A stretch of DNA of 64,000 bases from the NCBI RefSeq assembly GCF_000685965.1, contig NZ_JMLE01000014.1:1-64000 (forward strand), given 5' to 3'. The stretch is from Arthrobacter sp. UNC362MFTsu5.1 (GTDB lineage Bacteria; Actinomycetota; Actinomycetes; Actinomycetales; Micrococcaceae). This document shows positions 33,764 to 42,072 of this stretch, one piece after another; the first letter of the stretch is position 1; each line of letters starts with the position of its first letter. The notes under the pieces are model-generated. The model was not told the origin of the DNA, searched no databases, and was given only the letters and a program-made list of their open reading frames with translations. Made by a program: the position numbers and the translations under genes.

Positions 33764-34492
33764 TCAGTCCGCCAGCAGCCTGCCCCACCTCGGTGCGAGC
33801 AAGGGGGACCCGGCAAGTTTGAGGCAGTGCCACAGCGTCACGGCAACGGAGTCCAGCACCGGAACGCCGGTTTCTGCCTCCACTTCCGCGGCGATATTGG
33901 CGCCGTACAGGTTGGTGCAGAGGTAGATCAGTGCATCCGGGCGGGCTGCGGCCAGCTCCAGTGATCCGGGCCGCATCTCATCGTCCGTGACCCGGGCGAA
34001 CGACTCGTTGTCGCTCAGCCCCAGGGCCCGGTGGCCGATGGTCTTGATGCCGTCCGCCTCGTAGGAGGCCATGATCGCGCGGTTGACGTCCTCCGTGTAC
34101 GGCGTGAAGAGACTGATCCGTTCCGTGCCGAAGGACTCGAATGCGGCCAGGTAGGCGAGCGTGGACGTGGTGGCCGGGATGCCCGTCGCGTCCATGATTT
34201 CCCCGACTAGCTCGCGGTCGTGGTCCGCGCCGAGCCAGGAACCGGACGTGCCGTTCCAGGCGATGACATCAACGTCTGCCGTTGCCAGCAGCTCGGCGGC
34301 GGCGCGCATCACAGCGGGATCAAACTGCTTGTCTGAAGAGTCGTCGAGGGCGATCCTGGTGACGGGGATCCGGGTGAAGTGGATGGTGACGTCGTCCCGG
34401 CCGCCGAGGATCCGGTAGCTCTGCGGCTCCAGGCAGGTGTTGGAGGACGGCACGATCATGCCGATGCGGGTCTTGCGTGCTGCGGATGGCAT
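33764..34492 (-). CDS. Arylmalonate decarboxylase/maleate isomerase-like protein
   Basis: A 242-residue Asp/Glu racemase-superfamily protein with IGMIVPSSNT at the start and GRLL near the end. It resembles both maleate cis-trans isomerase and arylmalonate decarboxylase. Maleate isomerases use two cysteines; here the first position is GTS (residues 81-83), as in arylmalonate decarboxylase, and only the second cysteine (Cys192 in YLCTNL) remains. A decarboxylase or single-cysteine isomerase is therefore more likely than a classical racemase. TAGGAG precedes the ATG. It is the last gene of the GntR cluster, 8 bases after the amidohydrolase. Confidence 0.65.
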   Translation of the reverse strand: MPSAARKTRIGMIVPSSNTCLEPQSYRILGGRDDVTIHFTRIPVTRIALDDSSDKQFDPAVMRAAAELLATADVDVIAWNGTSGSWLGADHDRELVGEIMDATGIPATTSTLAYLAAFESFGTERISLFTPYTEDVNRAIMASYEADGIKTIGHRALGLSDNESFARVTDDEMRPGSLELAAARPDALIYLCTNLYGANIAAEVEAETGVPVLDSVAVTLWHCLKLAGSPLLAPRWGRLLAD

Positions 34493-34500
34493 GGTGGCTC

Positions 34501-35955
34501 CTACTTTGCTGCGGAGAGGGTTGCGGGAGTGGCTGCGGCCGAATCCGCGGCGGCACCCGCACCGGACGAGAGGTGCTCGCGGAAGCCGTTGCGGGCCACG
34601 AAACGCCCCACGGCGCCTGGATCGTGGAAGCCGTCAGCGTCGAGAACCACCCGTCCGGCGGACACCACGACGGCGGGCCAGCCGGTGAGCGTGCGGCCGT
34701 CGAACGGCGAGAAATCAGTGCCCATGTGCAGCGCACCGCCGTCGACCGTCCGTTCTTCGGCGGGGTCGAAGACCACCAGGTCAGCGTCGAAGCCCTCGGC
34801 GACGGTCCCCTTGCCGGGGACCGCGTTGATGCGTGCCGGGCCTGCGGAGAAAACTTCCACGAAGGCCTCCACCGAGCTGCCGGCTGAAGCCATGGCTGTG
34901 AAGGTGACGGGCATCCGGGTTTCCACCCCCGGAAGGCCGTGCGGCATGGCGCGGACGTCGTCCGTACGTTCACGCTTCTGCGACAGGTCATAGCAGGAGT
35001 GGTCCGAGGAGACGGTGTGGATGGCGCCGTCGGCGAGCCGTTCCTTGAGGGCGGCGACGGTTTCGGGGCTGCGCATGGGCGGGCAGCAGGCGTACCACTC
35101 CGGGAATGCGGACCCGTAGACGGTGTCATCGAGCGTCAGGTAGTGCGGGCACGTCTCGGAGTAGGCCTCCTGGCCGCGGGCACGGGCCTCGGTGACCAGA
35201 TCGACGGCGCCCGGGGTTGACTGGTGAACGAAGTACACGGGGGCTTTGGTGTACTCGGCCATTGCCAGGGTTTCCTTGACCGAGATTTCCTCGGCCAGCT
35301 CAGGGCGGGTCCGGTGCAGGTGCTCGATGCCGATCCGGCCGTCGTCGGCGTGCTGCTGCGTGCAGTCGCTGATGATGGGGTCGTGTTCGGCGTGGATGTA
35401 AGTCAGGCCGTCCAGCCGGACCATCTCGCGCATGACCTTCAGGATGGTGTCCCCGTCCGCCATGGTGGTGCCGCGGTTGGTGGTGTACATCTTCACCGAG
35501 CGGACACCTTCGGCTGCCAGCTGCTCCAGCTGCCAGGGCACGGTCTCATCCCAGCTGACAACGGCACCGTGCAGGGCGACGTCGCAGCGGGATTCCAACG
35601 CCAGTTCCTTCTTGTGGAGCACGGCCGCCAGCGGGGTTTCCTGGGCGTCGCGGGGAATGCCGAAGTCAATGATTGTGGTGGTGCCGCCCCAGAGTGCTGC
35701 CGTGGAGGTGGTGCGGTAGTCGTCCAGGGTCCGGAAGCGTCCGGTTACCTGGGCCACGTGGCAATGGCCGTCCACGCCGCCGGGAACCACCAGCCGGCCG
35801 GTGGCGTCGATGGTCCGGGCAGCGGCGGGGACGGGTTCGGTCGCGTCGATGAGTTGGTCGATGCGGCCGTCGCGGACCACCACGTGGGCGTTCCTGCGGC
35901 CGAAGCTGTTGACCACGGTGCCGTGGGCGATGACGAGGTCTGGAGTGCGGGACAT
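34501..35955 (-). CDS. Dihydropyrimidinase/hydantoinase-type amidohydrolase
   Basis: A 484-residue metal-dependent cyclic amidase of the dihydropyrimidinase/allantoinase group. The dinuclear site is complete: His64 and His66 (VDGHCHV), carbamylated Lys155 (RSVKMYTT), His188 (YIHAEH), His244 (FVHQST) and Asp318 (SSDHS). It should open a cyclic amide such as a hydantoin, dihydropyrimidine or similar ring. The second of two adjacent ATGs is chosen because AGGAGG stands 6 bases before it. No N-carbamoyl amidase gene lies in the cluster. The last 25 residues are an Ala-rich tail. Confidence 0.82.
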   Translation of the reverse strand: MSRTPDLVIAHGTVVNSFGRRNAHVVVRDGRIDQLIDATEPVPAAARTIDATGRLVVPGGVDGHCHVAQVTGRFRTLDDYRTTSTAALWGGTTTIIDFGIPRDAQETPLAAVLHKKELALESRCDVALHGAVVSWDETVPWQLEQLAAEGVRSVKMYTTNRGTTMADGDTILKVMREMVRLDGLTYIHAEHDPIISDCTQQHADDGRIGIEHLHRTRPELAEEISVKETLAMAEYTKAPVYFVHQSTPGAVDLVTEARARGQEAYSETCPHYLTLDDTVYGSAFPEWYACCPPMRSPETVAALKERLADGAIHTVSSDHSCYDLSQKRERTDDVRAMPHGLPGVETRMPVTFTAMASAGSSVEAFVEVFSAGPARINAVPGKGTVAEGFDADLVVFDPAEERTVDGGALHMGTDFSPFDGRTLTGWPAVVVSAGRVVLDADGFHDPGAVGRFVARNGFREHLSSGAGAAADSAAATPATLSAAK

Positions 35956-35965
35956 CATTGTCCTC

Positions 35966-36781
35966 CTAGTTCGTTGAAGCGGCGTTTGTTGCCGCGGTGT
36001 GTGCCGACTGTGCGGCGGCCAGGGCGGCGTCGAGGTTTTCGGAGAGGCCCTTGCGGGCCTTGAGCGGTGGCGGCGCGAAGGCGCCGGCGCGGTGCGGTCC
36101 GGACTGCAGTCCGACGACGGCCTCCGCCATGCGGATGCCGGCGGAGATGCCGTCCACCACCGGAACCGGGATCTGTCCCCGGAGTTCGCGGGCCAGGCCG
36201 GCGAGGGGCGCACCTGCGAGGATGACGACGTCGGCCCCGTCCTCGGTGACGGCCTGGCGGCTGAGCGCCAGCAGCGTTTCCTTGAAGTCCTGCTGTACGG
36301 AACCGATGCCGTTAAGGCTTTCGTTGATGGAGCGGATGGAGGCCAGCCGGCCGCCGAGGCCGAAGCGCTCCACGCAGTCGCGGTACCAGGGCCGGATCCG
36401 GTCCGAGATGGCAATGATGGAAAAGCGGTGGCCCTGCAGGGCGGCGGCGCACAGCGCGGCCTCGGTGATGCCGATGACGGGGACGTCCGTGAGTTCCTTC
36501 AGTGCGGGCATGCCCGGGTCGCCGAAGGCCGCGACAACGACGCCGTCGATGGGTGCGCCGTCGATAGGTGCGCCGTCCACCTTTCCGGTGTATTCGGCCA
36601 TCACCTCGGCCACGGCGCCGGCGGCGATCAGGGATTCGAAGCGGGTTTCGATGTATTCGACGCCGTGCCCGGCGGTGCGGACCACCAGTTCGGTGCCCGG
36701 TGAGGCGGAGCGCAGGGCTTCCGATTCGATCAGCGCCGTGACGTCGTCGCTGATGTTGGGGTTGATGACAAGGAGTTTCAT
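35966..36781 (-). CDS. Hydantoin racemase-like protein without catalytic cysteines
   Basis: A 271-residue Asp/Glu/hydantoin racemase homologue starting MKLLVINPNIS. In hydantoin racemases two cysteines, in ACFGDPG and LGCAGM, move the proton. Here the matching segments read VAAFGDPG (Ala85) and ILAGAPLAG (Gly190), so neither cysteine is present. It may bind a substrate, catalyse another reaction, or have lost activity. Residues 71-80 are a tandem APIDG duplication. It overlaps the GntR gene (ATGA) and precedes the amidohydrolase by 10 bases, so it belongs to the same operon. Confidence 0.75.
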   Translation of the reverse strand: MKLLVINPNISDDVTALIESEALRSASPGTELVVRTAGHGVEYIETRFESLIAAGAVAEVMAEYTGKVDGAPIDGAPIDGVVVAAFGDPGMPALKELTDVPVIGITEAALCAAALQGHRFSIIAISDRIRPWYRDCVERFGLGGRLASIRSINESLNGIGSVQQDFKETLLALSRQAVTEDGADVVILAGAPLAGLARELRGQIPVPVVDGISAGIRMAEAVVGLQSGPHRAGAFAPPPLKARKGLSENLDAALAAAQSAHTAATNAASTN

Positions 36782-37461
36782 TTTTTCTTCCGGTGAAGGG
36801 CGGGTTCTGTTTTCTGGAAGTCGTCGGGGAACTGTTCGCGGTATTTGCCGATGTGCGACGCCGATTGGGCGGCGGCGCGGTCGGGGTCGCCGCTGGCGAT
36901 GGCGCCATAGAGCTCCCGGTGTTCCTGGATCAGTTCGGGCAGGTCGCTGACGTGCCGGAACAGCCAGTGCATGCGGCCCTGCAGGGGTTCCAGGGCTGAC
37001 TTGAGGAAGCCGTTGTCCGCGATCCGGGTGATGGCGTCGTGGAATTCACTGTTGGCCCGGTGCGCCTCCATGACGGCGCCTTTGGCGAGGCATCGTTGGG
37101 CATCGTCCAGCAGTCCGTCAAGGTAGGCCAGGTCATCCGGTGTTGCGCGGACGGCGGCCAGCCGGCAGGCCAGCACCTCCAGCGACTGGCGGACGTCGAA
37201 GAGATCCTCCACGTCCTTGGGGCTGAGCGAACTGACCTCGGCGCCGCGGGCTCCCCGGTCGCTGAGGAGGCCTTCCTGGCGCAGCATCCGCAGCGCCTCC
37301 CGGACCGGCAGCCGCGACACGTTGAACTCGGCTGCAAGGTCTCGTTCAACCAGCCGGGTGCCGGGAGCGTAATGCCCTTCGAAAATCCGCGTGCGGAGCG
37401 TGTCCCGGACAGTCTCGCGAAGGGGGCGGTCCTTGTCCTGGGTTTCTTCTGCGGTAAGCAT
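36778..37461 (-). CDS. GntR-family regulator, FCD type
   Basis: A 227-residue regulator with a winged helix at about residues 12-75 (LRTRIFEGHYAPGTRLVERDLAAEFNVSRLPVREALRMLRQEGLL) and an all-helical FCD effector domain with the metal-site pattern around EFHDAITRIADN and HRELYGAI. FCD proteins usually repress catabolic operons and release DNA when a carboxylate binds. It heads the racemase-amidohydrolase-decarboxylase operon. Palindromes before the MFS gene are its likely targets. Confidence 0.85.
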   Translation of the reverse strand: MLTAEETQDKDRPLRETVRDTLRTRIFEGHYAPGTRLVERDLAAEFNVSRLPVREALRMLRQEGLLSDRGARGAEVSSLSPKDVEDLFDVRQSLEVLACRLAAVRATPDDLAYLDGLLDDAQRCLAKGAVMEAHRANSEFHDAITRIADNGFLKSALEPLQGRMHWLFRHVSDLPELIQEHRELYGAIASGDPDRAAAQSASHIGKYREQFPDDFQKTEPALHRKKK

Positions 37462-37566
37462 GGTGCTCCATTCGGGTTTTCGTGACGGGTGGTGCGCTCC
37501 CGGCGCCGGGAGAGGTGCTGCGGTGCCTAGCTTAGGGCTGCGTGCCCAGGGTCGTGTGCCGGCCGC

Positions 37567-38913
37567 TTAGACAGGGAGCCGCTTGTTGTAGTCCAGCATC
37601 AGGACGGACACGCCCATGATGATGGCGGATCCCACGAAGTACAGCAGTGCCCACGTGTAGGAGCCGGTGGCGCCCACGATCAGGCCGACGGCAATGGGAG
37701 TGACGAAGCCGGAGATGTTTCCGCTGAAGTTCATCGCGCCGCCCAGCACACCGGCGTTGGTCCGGCCGCCCAGGATGGACGGGATGCTCCAGAAGAGGCC
37801 CACCCAGCGGAGGAAGAACATCACCACGGAGAGGAGTACGACGGCGGTGGTCGGGTCCGCCACGACGGTCACCCCGATGAGGCCGCCCACCACTACGACG
37901 CTGGAGATTCCCAGCAGGGTGCGCATGACGCGGTTGGCCGAGGCGCCGGCTGCCCGCCATTTGTCGGCGAGGGTGCCGCCGAGGATCTCGCCGACGAAGC
38001 CGGCTCCGAAGATCACGAAGGTGGACCAGCCGATGGTCTTCAGGTCGAAGCCCTTTGCCTGGGCAAGGTAGAGCGGGCCCCAGGTCAGCAGGCCGTAGAA
38101 CACGCCGTTGAAGCCCAGCCAGCCGAAGCACATGGCCCAGAAGGAGCGGAACTTCAGGTAGGGGAGCAGGGCGCGTTTGCCCTTGCTGCCGTCCAGTTCG
38201 GCCTCGGCATCCTCTGCTGCATGGGAGGCCTCGATGTATTCGGCCTCGGCTGCGTTGACGCCGCGGTGCTGGCGAGGGTTGTCCCGGACATACCACCAGA
38301 CGGCGAGGCCCATAAGCACGGTGGCGGCACCGGCGATGACGAAGGAACTGCGCCAGCTGCCGGTGGCGGCGATCAATCCGGCGATGAGGATGCCGCCCAG
38401 CCCGGCGCCGAGGGGAGCTCCGGCGTCGAGGATGGTGGCGCCGCGGCCGCGTTCCGATTTGTGCATCCAGATGGCATTGAGCTTGCCGCCGGCGGGCATG
38501 ACCCCTGCTTCGGTGATGCCGATGCCAAGCCGGGCGATGAACATGCTCAGGAAGCCGCCGGCCATGCCTGAGGCGGCCGTTGCGGCGCCCCAGCCGACGC
38601 AGGAGGCTGTCATGACCTTGCGCGGGCCGAACTTGTCGATCAGCAGGCCGACAGGGATCTGCATGAGGGCGTAGGTCCAGAAGAAGGCCGAGAGCAGGAG
38701 GCCCACCAGCTCAGGGGCGAGGTTGAATTCCTTCTGGATGATGGGGAGCGCCACGGAGATGGAGCCCCGGTCGATGTAGTTGACGGCGACGAGGACGAGG
38801 AGCAGCAGGAAGAGTTTCCAGCGGACGTTGGTGCGCCGTTGCACGCCGTCCTTGCCGGTCTGGCCTTCGGGGGACTGGACTGTTGGGTCGGTTTCGGTAC
38901 TGGGGAGGGACAC
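37567..38913 (-). CDS. MFS transporter, anion:cation symporter type
   Basis: A 448-residue, 12-helix transporter of the ACS family: NYIDRGSISVALPIIQKEFNLAP in helix 1 and QIPVGLLIDKFGPRKVM after helix 2 are diagnostic. ACS members import organic anions such as hexuronates, phthalate or pantothenate-like acids. I use the GTG at 38913 with GAAGGAG upstream; in-frame sequence further upstream covers the promoter and is not coding. It lies about 105 bases before the GntR gene on the same strand and probably imports the substrate of that cluster. Confidence 0.85.
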   Translation of the reverse strand: MSLPSTETDPTVQSPEGQTGKDGVQRRTNVRWKLFLLLLVLVAVNYIDRGSISVALPIIQKEFNLAPELVGLLLSAFFWTYALMQIPVGLLIDKFGPRKVMTASCVGWGAATAASGMAGGFLSMFIARLGIGITEAGVMPAGGKLNAIWMHKSERGRGATILDAGAPLGAGLGGILIAGLIAATGSWRSSFVIAGAATVLMGLAVWWYVRDNPRQHRGVNAAEAEYIEASHAAEDAEAELDGSKGKRALLPYLKFRSFWAMCFGWLGFNGVFYGLLTWGPLYLAQAKGFDLKTIGWSTFVIFGAGFVGEILGGTLADKWRAAGASANRVMRTLLGISSVVVVGGLIGVTVVADPTTAVVLLSVVMFFLRWVGLFWSIPSILGGRTNAGVLGGAMNFSGNISGFVTPIAVGLIVGATGSYTWALLYFVGSAIIMGVSVLMLDYNKRLPV

Positions 38914-39059
38914 AGCTTCTCCTTCACGGGGAAGATTGCGGGCAGGGGAAAGACTCTGGTGCTGTGGCTGGCCGGGGCCTGATCGGGCGGCGGCCGTACT
39001 GTCCGGGCCTGATCTTGGGTCCGCGATGCGGATGGCCAGAGGTCCGGGAGAGTGGTCAC

Positions 39060-39120
39060 TTTTGGGATCCCATTTTGGGATCCCAAAATTAAAGATAGAA
39101 GTGACCCCTGCCACTGTCAA
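39060..39120 (-). promoter_or_regulatory. Strong promoter with tandem palindromic operators
   Basis: Read on the minus strand, TTGACA (39115-39120) and TATCTT (39092-39097) are separated by 17 bases, a near-consensus promoter for the MFS gene. Directly after it lie TTTTGGGATCCCA (39060-39072) and the perfect palindrome TTTTGGGATCCCAAAA (39073-39088), both with a TGGGATCCCA core, centres 13 bases apart. The sites cover the expected transcription start, so a repressor, most likely the cluster's GntR protein, would block initiation. Confidence 0.75.
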
Positions 39121-39177
39121 GGGTTTTTTCGGCAATGCCCGCCGGGCAGCCTATTTACCGATTGTGACTGCGGGCAG

Positions 39178-40023
39178 CTACCGGCTGTCGCTATGCGCCA
39201 GGATCTCGGCCAGCTCAGCCAGCCGGTGCGCCCGCGCCGATTCTGCGGGCGTAAAGGGCTCACCCGGGCGGTAAAAGGTGATGGGACCGTGCCAGGCCGT
39301 CGGGATCTTAAGTACTGTCCCGTCGTCGGCAACGGCCGGGGTTTCTTCGCGGCCCTCCGCGGTCACGGGTACGATCCTCGCCGAAAGCAGCTCGGCGACC
39401 GCCAGTGGGAGCTCATCCGGGTTGCCGGCAATCCGCGCGGCAAGGCTCAGCGCCTTGGTCTGGCCGTCCGCCATGGCAAGGGCCGTGGTGGGCCAGAGGT
39501 GGGAGTGCCTCCCGCCGCCGTCGCGCAGTGCCTCGAGAATCTCCCGCTCGCCAAGGTGCCCCGGTGCGGACAGGACGAACTCGTCCATGACGCCGCCTGG
39601 CACCGGATGGAGGTGGATGCTGAGGATGTTGGTGTCCAGCCGGGCCAAGGCCTCCGTGATCTTTTGAAGCGACCCTGGCTCGTCGCGCAGCACTGTGCGT
39701 GCGCGCCACAGGGCCGGTGCAGTGTTCAGCCGCTTGCGGTGCCGGAGGGCAGGAGCGTGCAGCCAGTTCCTCAGCATCCTGGCCGCGGAAGGCTCAGCCA
39801 CCCAGATCACCAGGACTGTGGCAGTCAGGGTGAGGACGAGGACTTTGGCCACGTACGGGAGGTGCGTTTCCACCACGGCGGCATGGACAAGGAGCTCAAT
39901 CGGCAGCATGACGGCGATGTTCGCCAGGGTCAACCGGGTTTTTGTGGGTTCCGGCATCTGTCCGCAAACTTCGCAGCTCAAGTCGGCCGATTCGGGTGAC
40001 TGTGCCTTGCGCTTCATACTCAC
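39178..40023 (-). CDS. ACT-domain protein with two membrane helices
   Basis: A 281-residue protein with an N-terminal SCEVCGQ pair of cysteines, two membrane helices (about 35-80), then an ACT domain (about 108-170: TVLRDEPGSLQKITEALARLDTNILSIHLHPVPG) and a C-terminal region with YRPGEPFTPAESARAHRL. ACT domains bind amino acids or small ligands and regulate partner domains, so this looks like a membrane-tethered sensor. The start is GTG at 40023 or ATG two codons later; neither has a clear ribosome site. It stands alone, divergent from the polysaccharide operon. Confidence 0.6.
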   Translation of the reverse strand: MSMKRKAQSPESADLSCEVCGQMPEPTKTRLTLANIAVMLPIELLVHAAVVETHLPYVAKVLVLTLTATVLVIWVAEPSAARMLRNWLHAPALRHRKRLNTAPALWRARTVLRDEPGSLQKITEALARLDTNILSIHLHPVPGGVMDEFVLSAPGHLGEREILEALRDGGGRHSHLWPTTALAMADGQTKALSLAARIAGNPDELPLAVAELLSARIVPVTAEGREETPAVADDGTVLKIPTAWHGPITFYRPGEPFTPAESARAHRLAELAEILAHSDSR

Positions 40024-40443
40024 ATCTTGTCCGGGCCCTGTTTCCGCGGCGTTGCAACCGCGTCACGAACGCCAACATCCTTGAAACGGCGCGGTTTTCC
40101 GAGTACTTGCTCCGGCCGGAGGAGGGAGGTCCGGCGGGGCCGCCGGACCCTGGACGGCGGCTCGCCCGCAGGTAGGCCCGGGTGTCCCGGGTCATGAGGC
40201 GTCACGTAGTTCCCGGCGCCATCACCTAACAAGCCGCTATCCGTCCGAGTAATACCCGTCCATGGCCCCGACGCCATGTGGGCAAAGCCGGGTAGGTGGC
40301 CCTCGTGACGGGGACACAGGCCCACGGCTTTTATTGGGGAAGGCATCATCCGGTGCCGCCTACCAATGGTCGGGGGGATAGGCAGTGGCGACGTCGTCTG
40401 CTCGCGTATCGCGCTCGTCCTCCATAAATGTGTGGGGGCCGAA
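40024..40443 (+). promoter_or_regulatory. Long structured leader of the polysaccharide operon
   Basis: This 420-base gap holds no convincing gene; short frames on both strands lack codon bias and ribosome sites. It contains a 22-bp palindrome (40128-40149, arms GGTCCGGC/GCCGGACC), AGTACT at 40102-40107, a GTAATAC element near 40248-40254, and a branched RNA structure ending in a T-run (40278-40340). Promoter elements could not be assigned with confidence. Confidence 0.45.
40278..40325 (+). terminator. Three-way RNA structure followed by a T-run
   Basis: GTGGGC (40278-40283) pairs with GCCCAC (40320-40325), enclosing two smaller hairpins (GCC/GGC around GGGTAGGT, and CCTCG/CGGGG around TGA). 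GGCTTTTATT follows at once. It lies about 115 bases before the first gene of the polysaccharide operon and looks like a terminator or attenuator. Parts faintly recall a cyclic di-GMP riboswitch, but the order of elements does not fit. Confidence 0.4.
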
Positions 40444-42057
40444 ATGAGTCAACTGGGCAAGACCAGCCCGTTCGTCATGAAATTCCTCGGGCCCGGGGGA
40501 AGTTCCGGGACCGTCGCCAGTCCGCCGCGTGGCGCCGTCGGATCCCCCGCCGGTTCCGCTGCCTCCGCCGGATCCGCCGTCGTCGGGCGTTCCCCCGGAA
40601 GCCCGGCAGGGCAACCGGCAGAACGCAAGCTTTCCGGCCGCGAATGGGCCCGTTTCCTGGCCCGCTTCCTCCGCATGACCGACTCCCTGGTAGTAGTTCT
40701 TTCGGTGCTGATCGGATACGTGATCCGGTTCGACGGCGGCCACTCCTTTGCGGAAAGCCGGGACAACGCTGTGGGTGCGGTGCTGGCCGCAGGCCTCGTG
40801 GTGTTATGGACCGGGGCCCTCCATTTCTATCGGACACGGGACCCGAAGGTCCTTGGCGTCGGTTCCAGTGAATACAAACGCGTTGCCGTTGCCACCACCC
40901 GGGTCTTTGGCGTGCTGGCAGTGTTCCTGGTGGTGTTTCGGCTGGAGCCCGCCTGGGCCTTCTACGTCGCGTCGTTTCCCCTGGGTGTCCTGGCTCTTGT
41001 GGGGAACCGGTGGTTCACCCGCCGCTGGTACAACCGGAAACAGGCCGACGGCCAGTTCCTGGTAAAGGCAGTAGTCATTGGCCAGCCCGAGGATGTCCGC
41101 TACGTATTGGGGCGGATCGCCAAGAAGACCGGTGCGGCCTACGAAATCCTGGGGGTGTCCCTCCCGGGAGCCCGGCGGGGGATGACGCTCGACGTCGACG
41201 GGCACCGTGTTCCCGTGCTGTCCTCCACCGATGACGTTGTCCGGACAGTGGGAAAGTGCGGAGCCGAGGCCGTTATTGTGGCGGGCCCGGTGCCGGGAGG
41301 CAACCAGTACATCCGGGAGCTGGGCTGGCGGCTGGAGGAGCACTCCGCCGAACTCGTGCTCGCGTCCACGCTGACCAACGTGGCCGGGCCGCGGATTCAC
41401 TGGCGGCCTGTGGAGGGCCTGCCGCTGATGCACGTGGACGTCCCGCAGTACAGCGGCGGCAAGCATGTCCTCAAGCGGCTGCTGGACATCGCGGGCGCCT
41501 CGGTGGCCCTGGTCCTGCTCTCGCCGCTGTTCCTGGTCCTTGCGGTCATCGTCAAGCGCAGCGGTCCGGGACCGGTGTTCTTCAAACAGGAGCGCGTCGG
41601 CAAGGCCGGCCGGCCGTTCCGGATGATCAAGTTCCGTTCCATGGTGACCGACGCTGAGGCGTCGCTCGCCGCCCTGATGGCACGCAACGAAGGGGCCGGC
41701 GTGCTGTTCAAAATGCAGAACGACCCGCGGGTGACCAGCTGCGGGCGCTGGATGCGCCGCTACTCACTTGATGAGCTGCCCCAGTTCTGGAATGTCCTCA
41801 CCGGCGAAATGAGCCTGGTGGGACCCCGGCCCCCGCTGCAGCGCGAAGTGGAGGCCTACGAACGGCACACCCACCGGCGGCTGCTCATCAAGCCCGGAAT
41901 CACCGGCCTCTGGCAGGTCAACGGCCGCTCGGACCTGCCTTGGGATGAGGCAGTGCGGCTCGATCTCTACTACGTCGAAAACTGGTCGATCATGGGGGAC
42001 GTCATCATCATGTGGCGGACCTTCAAAGCAATGTGCATGCCTGCGGGCGCGTATTAA
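40444..42057 (+). CDS. Polyprenyl-phosphate sugar-1-phosphate transferase
   Basis: A 537-residue initiating transferase (WbaP/CpsE type). A proline/alanine-rich N-terminus of about 65 residues precedes four membrane helices (about 75-195), a CoA-binding-like domain (about 205-310), a fifth helix (KRLLDIAGASVALVLLSPLF) and the catalytic domain with KQERVGKAGRPFRMIKFRSM, DELPQFWNVLTGEMSLVGPRPPL and KPGITGLWQVNGRSDL. It transfers the first sugar phosphate to undecaprenyl phosphate at the inner membrane face. The ATG at 40444 with GGGGGCCGAA upstream is preferred over one at 40366. Confidence 0.92.
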   Translation: MSQLGKTSPFVMKFLGPGGSSGTVASPPRGAVGSPAGSAASAGSAVVGRSPGSPAGQPAERKLSGREWARFLARFLRMTDSLVVVLSVLIGYVIRFDGGHSFAESRDNAVGAVLAAGLVVLWTGALHFYRTRDPKVLGVGSSEYKRVAVATTRVFGVLAVFLVVFRLEPAWAFYVASFPLGVLALVGNRWFTRRWYNRKQADGQFLVKAVVIGQPEDVRYVLGRIAKKTGAAYEILGVSLPGARRGMTLDVDGHRVPVLSSTDDVVRTVGKCGAEAVIVAGPVPGGNQYIRELGWRLEEHSAELVLASTLTNVAGPRIHWRPVEGLPLMHVDVPQYSGGKHVLKRLLDIAGASVALVLLSPLFLVLAVIVKRSGPGPVFFKQERVGKAGRPFRMIKFRSMVTDAEASLAALMARNEGAGVLFKMQNDPRVTSCGRWMRRYSLDELPQFWNVLTGEMSLVGPRPPLQREVEAYERHTHRRLLIKPGITGLWQVNGRSDLPWDEAVRLDLYYVENWSIMGDVIIMWRTFKAMCMPAGAY

Positions 42058-42072
42058 GTGGAGGGGACAGAT

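Noticed and set aside
40020..40349. Minus-strand frame of 109 codons in the polysaccharide leader
   Set aside because: No ribosome site, no typical codon bias, Pro/Arg-rich shadow composition and overlap with structured leader DNA.
40271..40360. Cyclic di-GMP (GEMM-I) riboswitch before the polysaccharide operon
   Set aside because: Fragments resemble the consensus, but their order and the GNRA-capped helix do not fit, so no riboswitch class is assigned.
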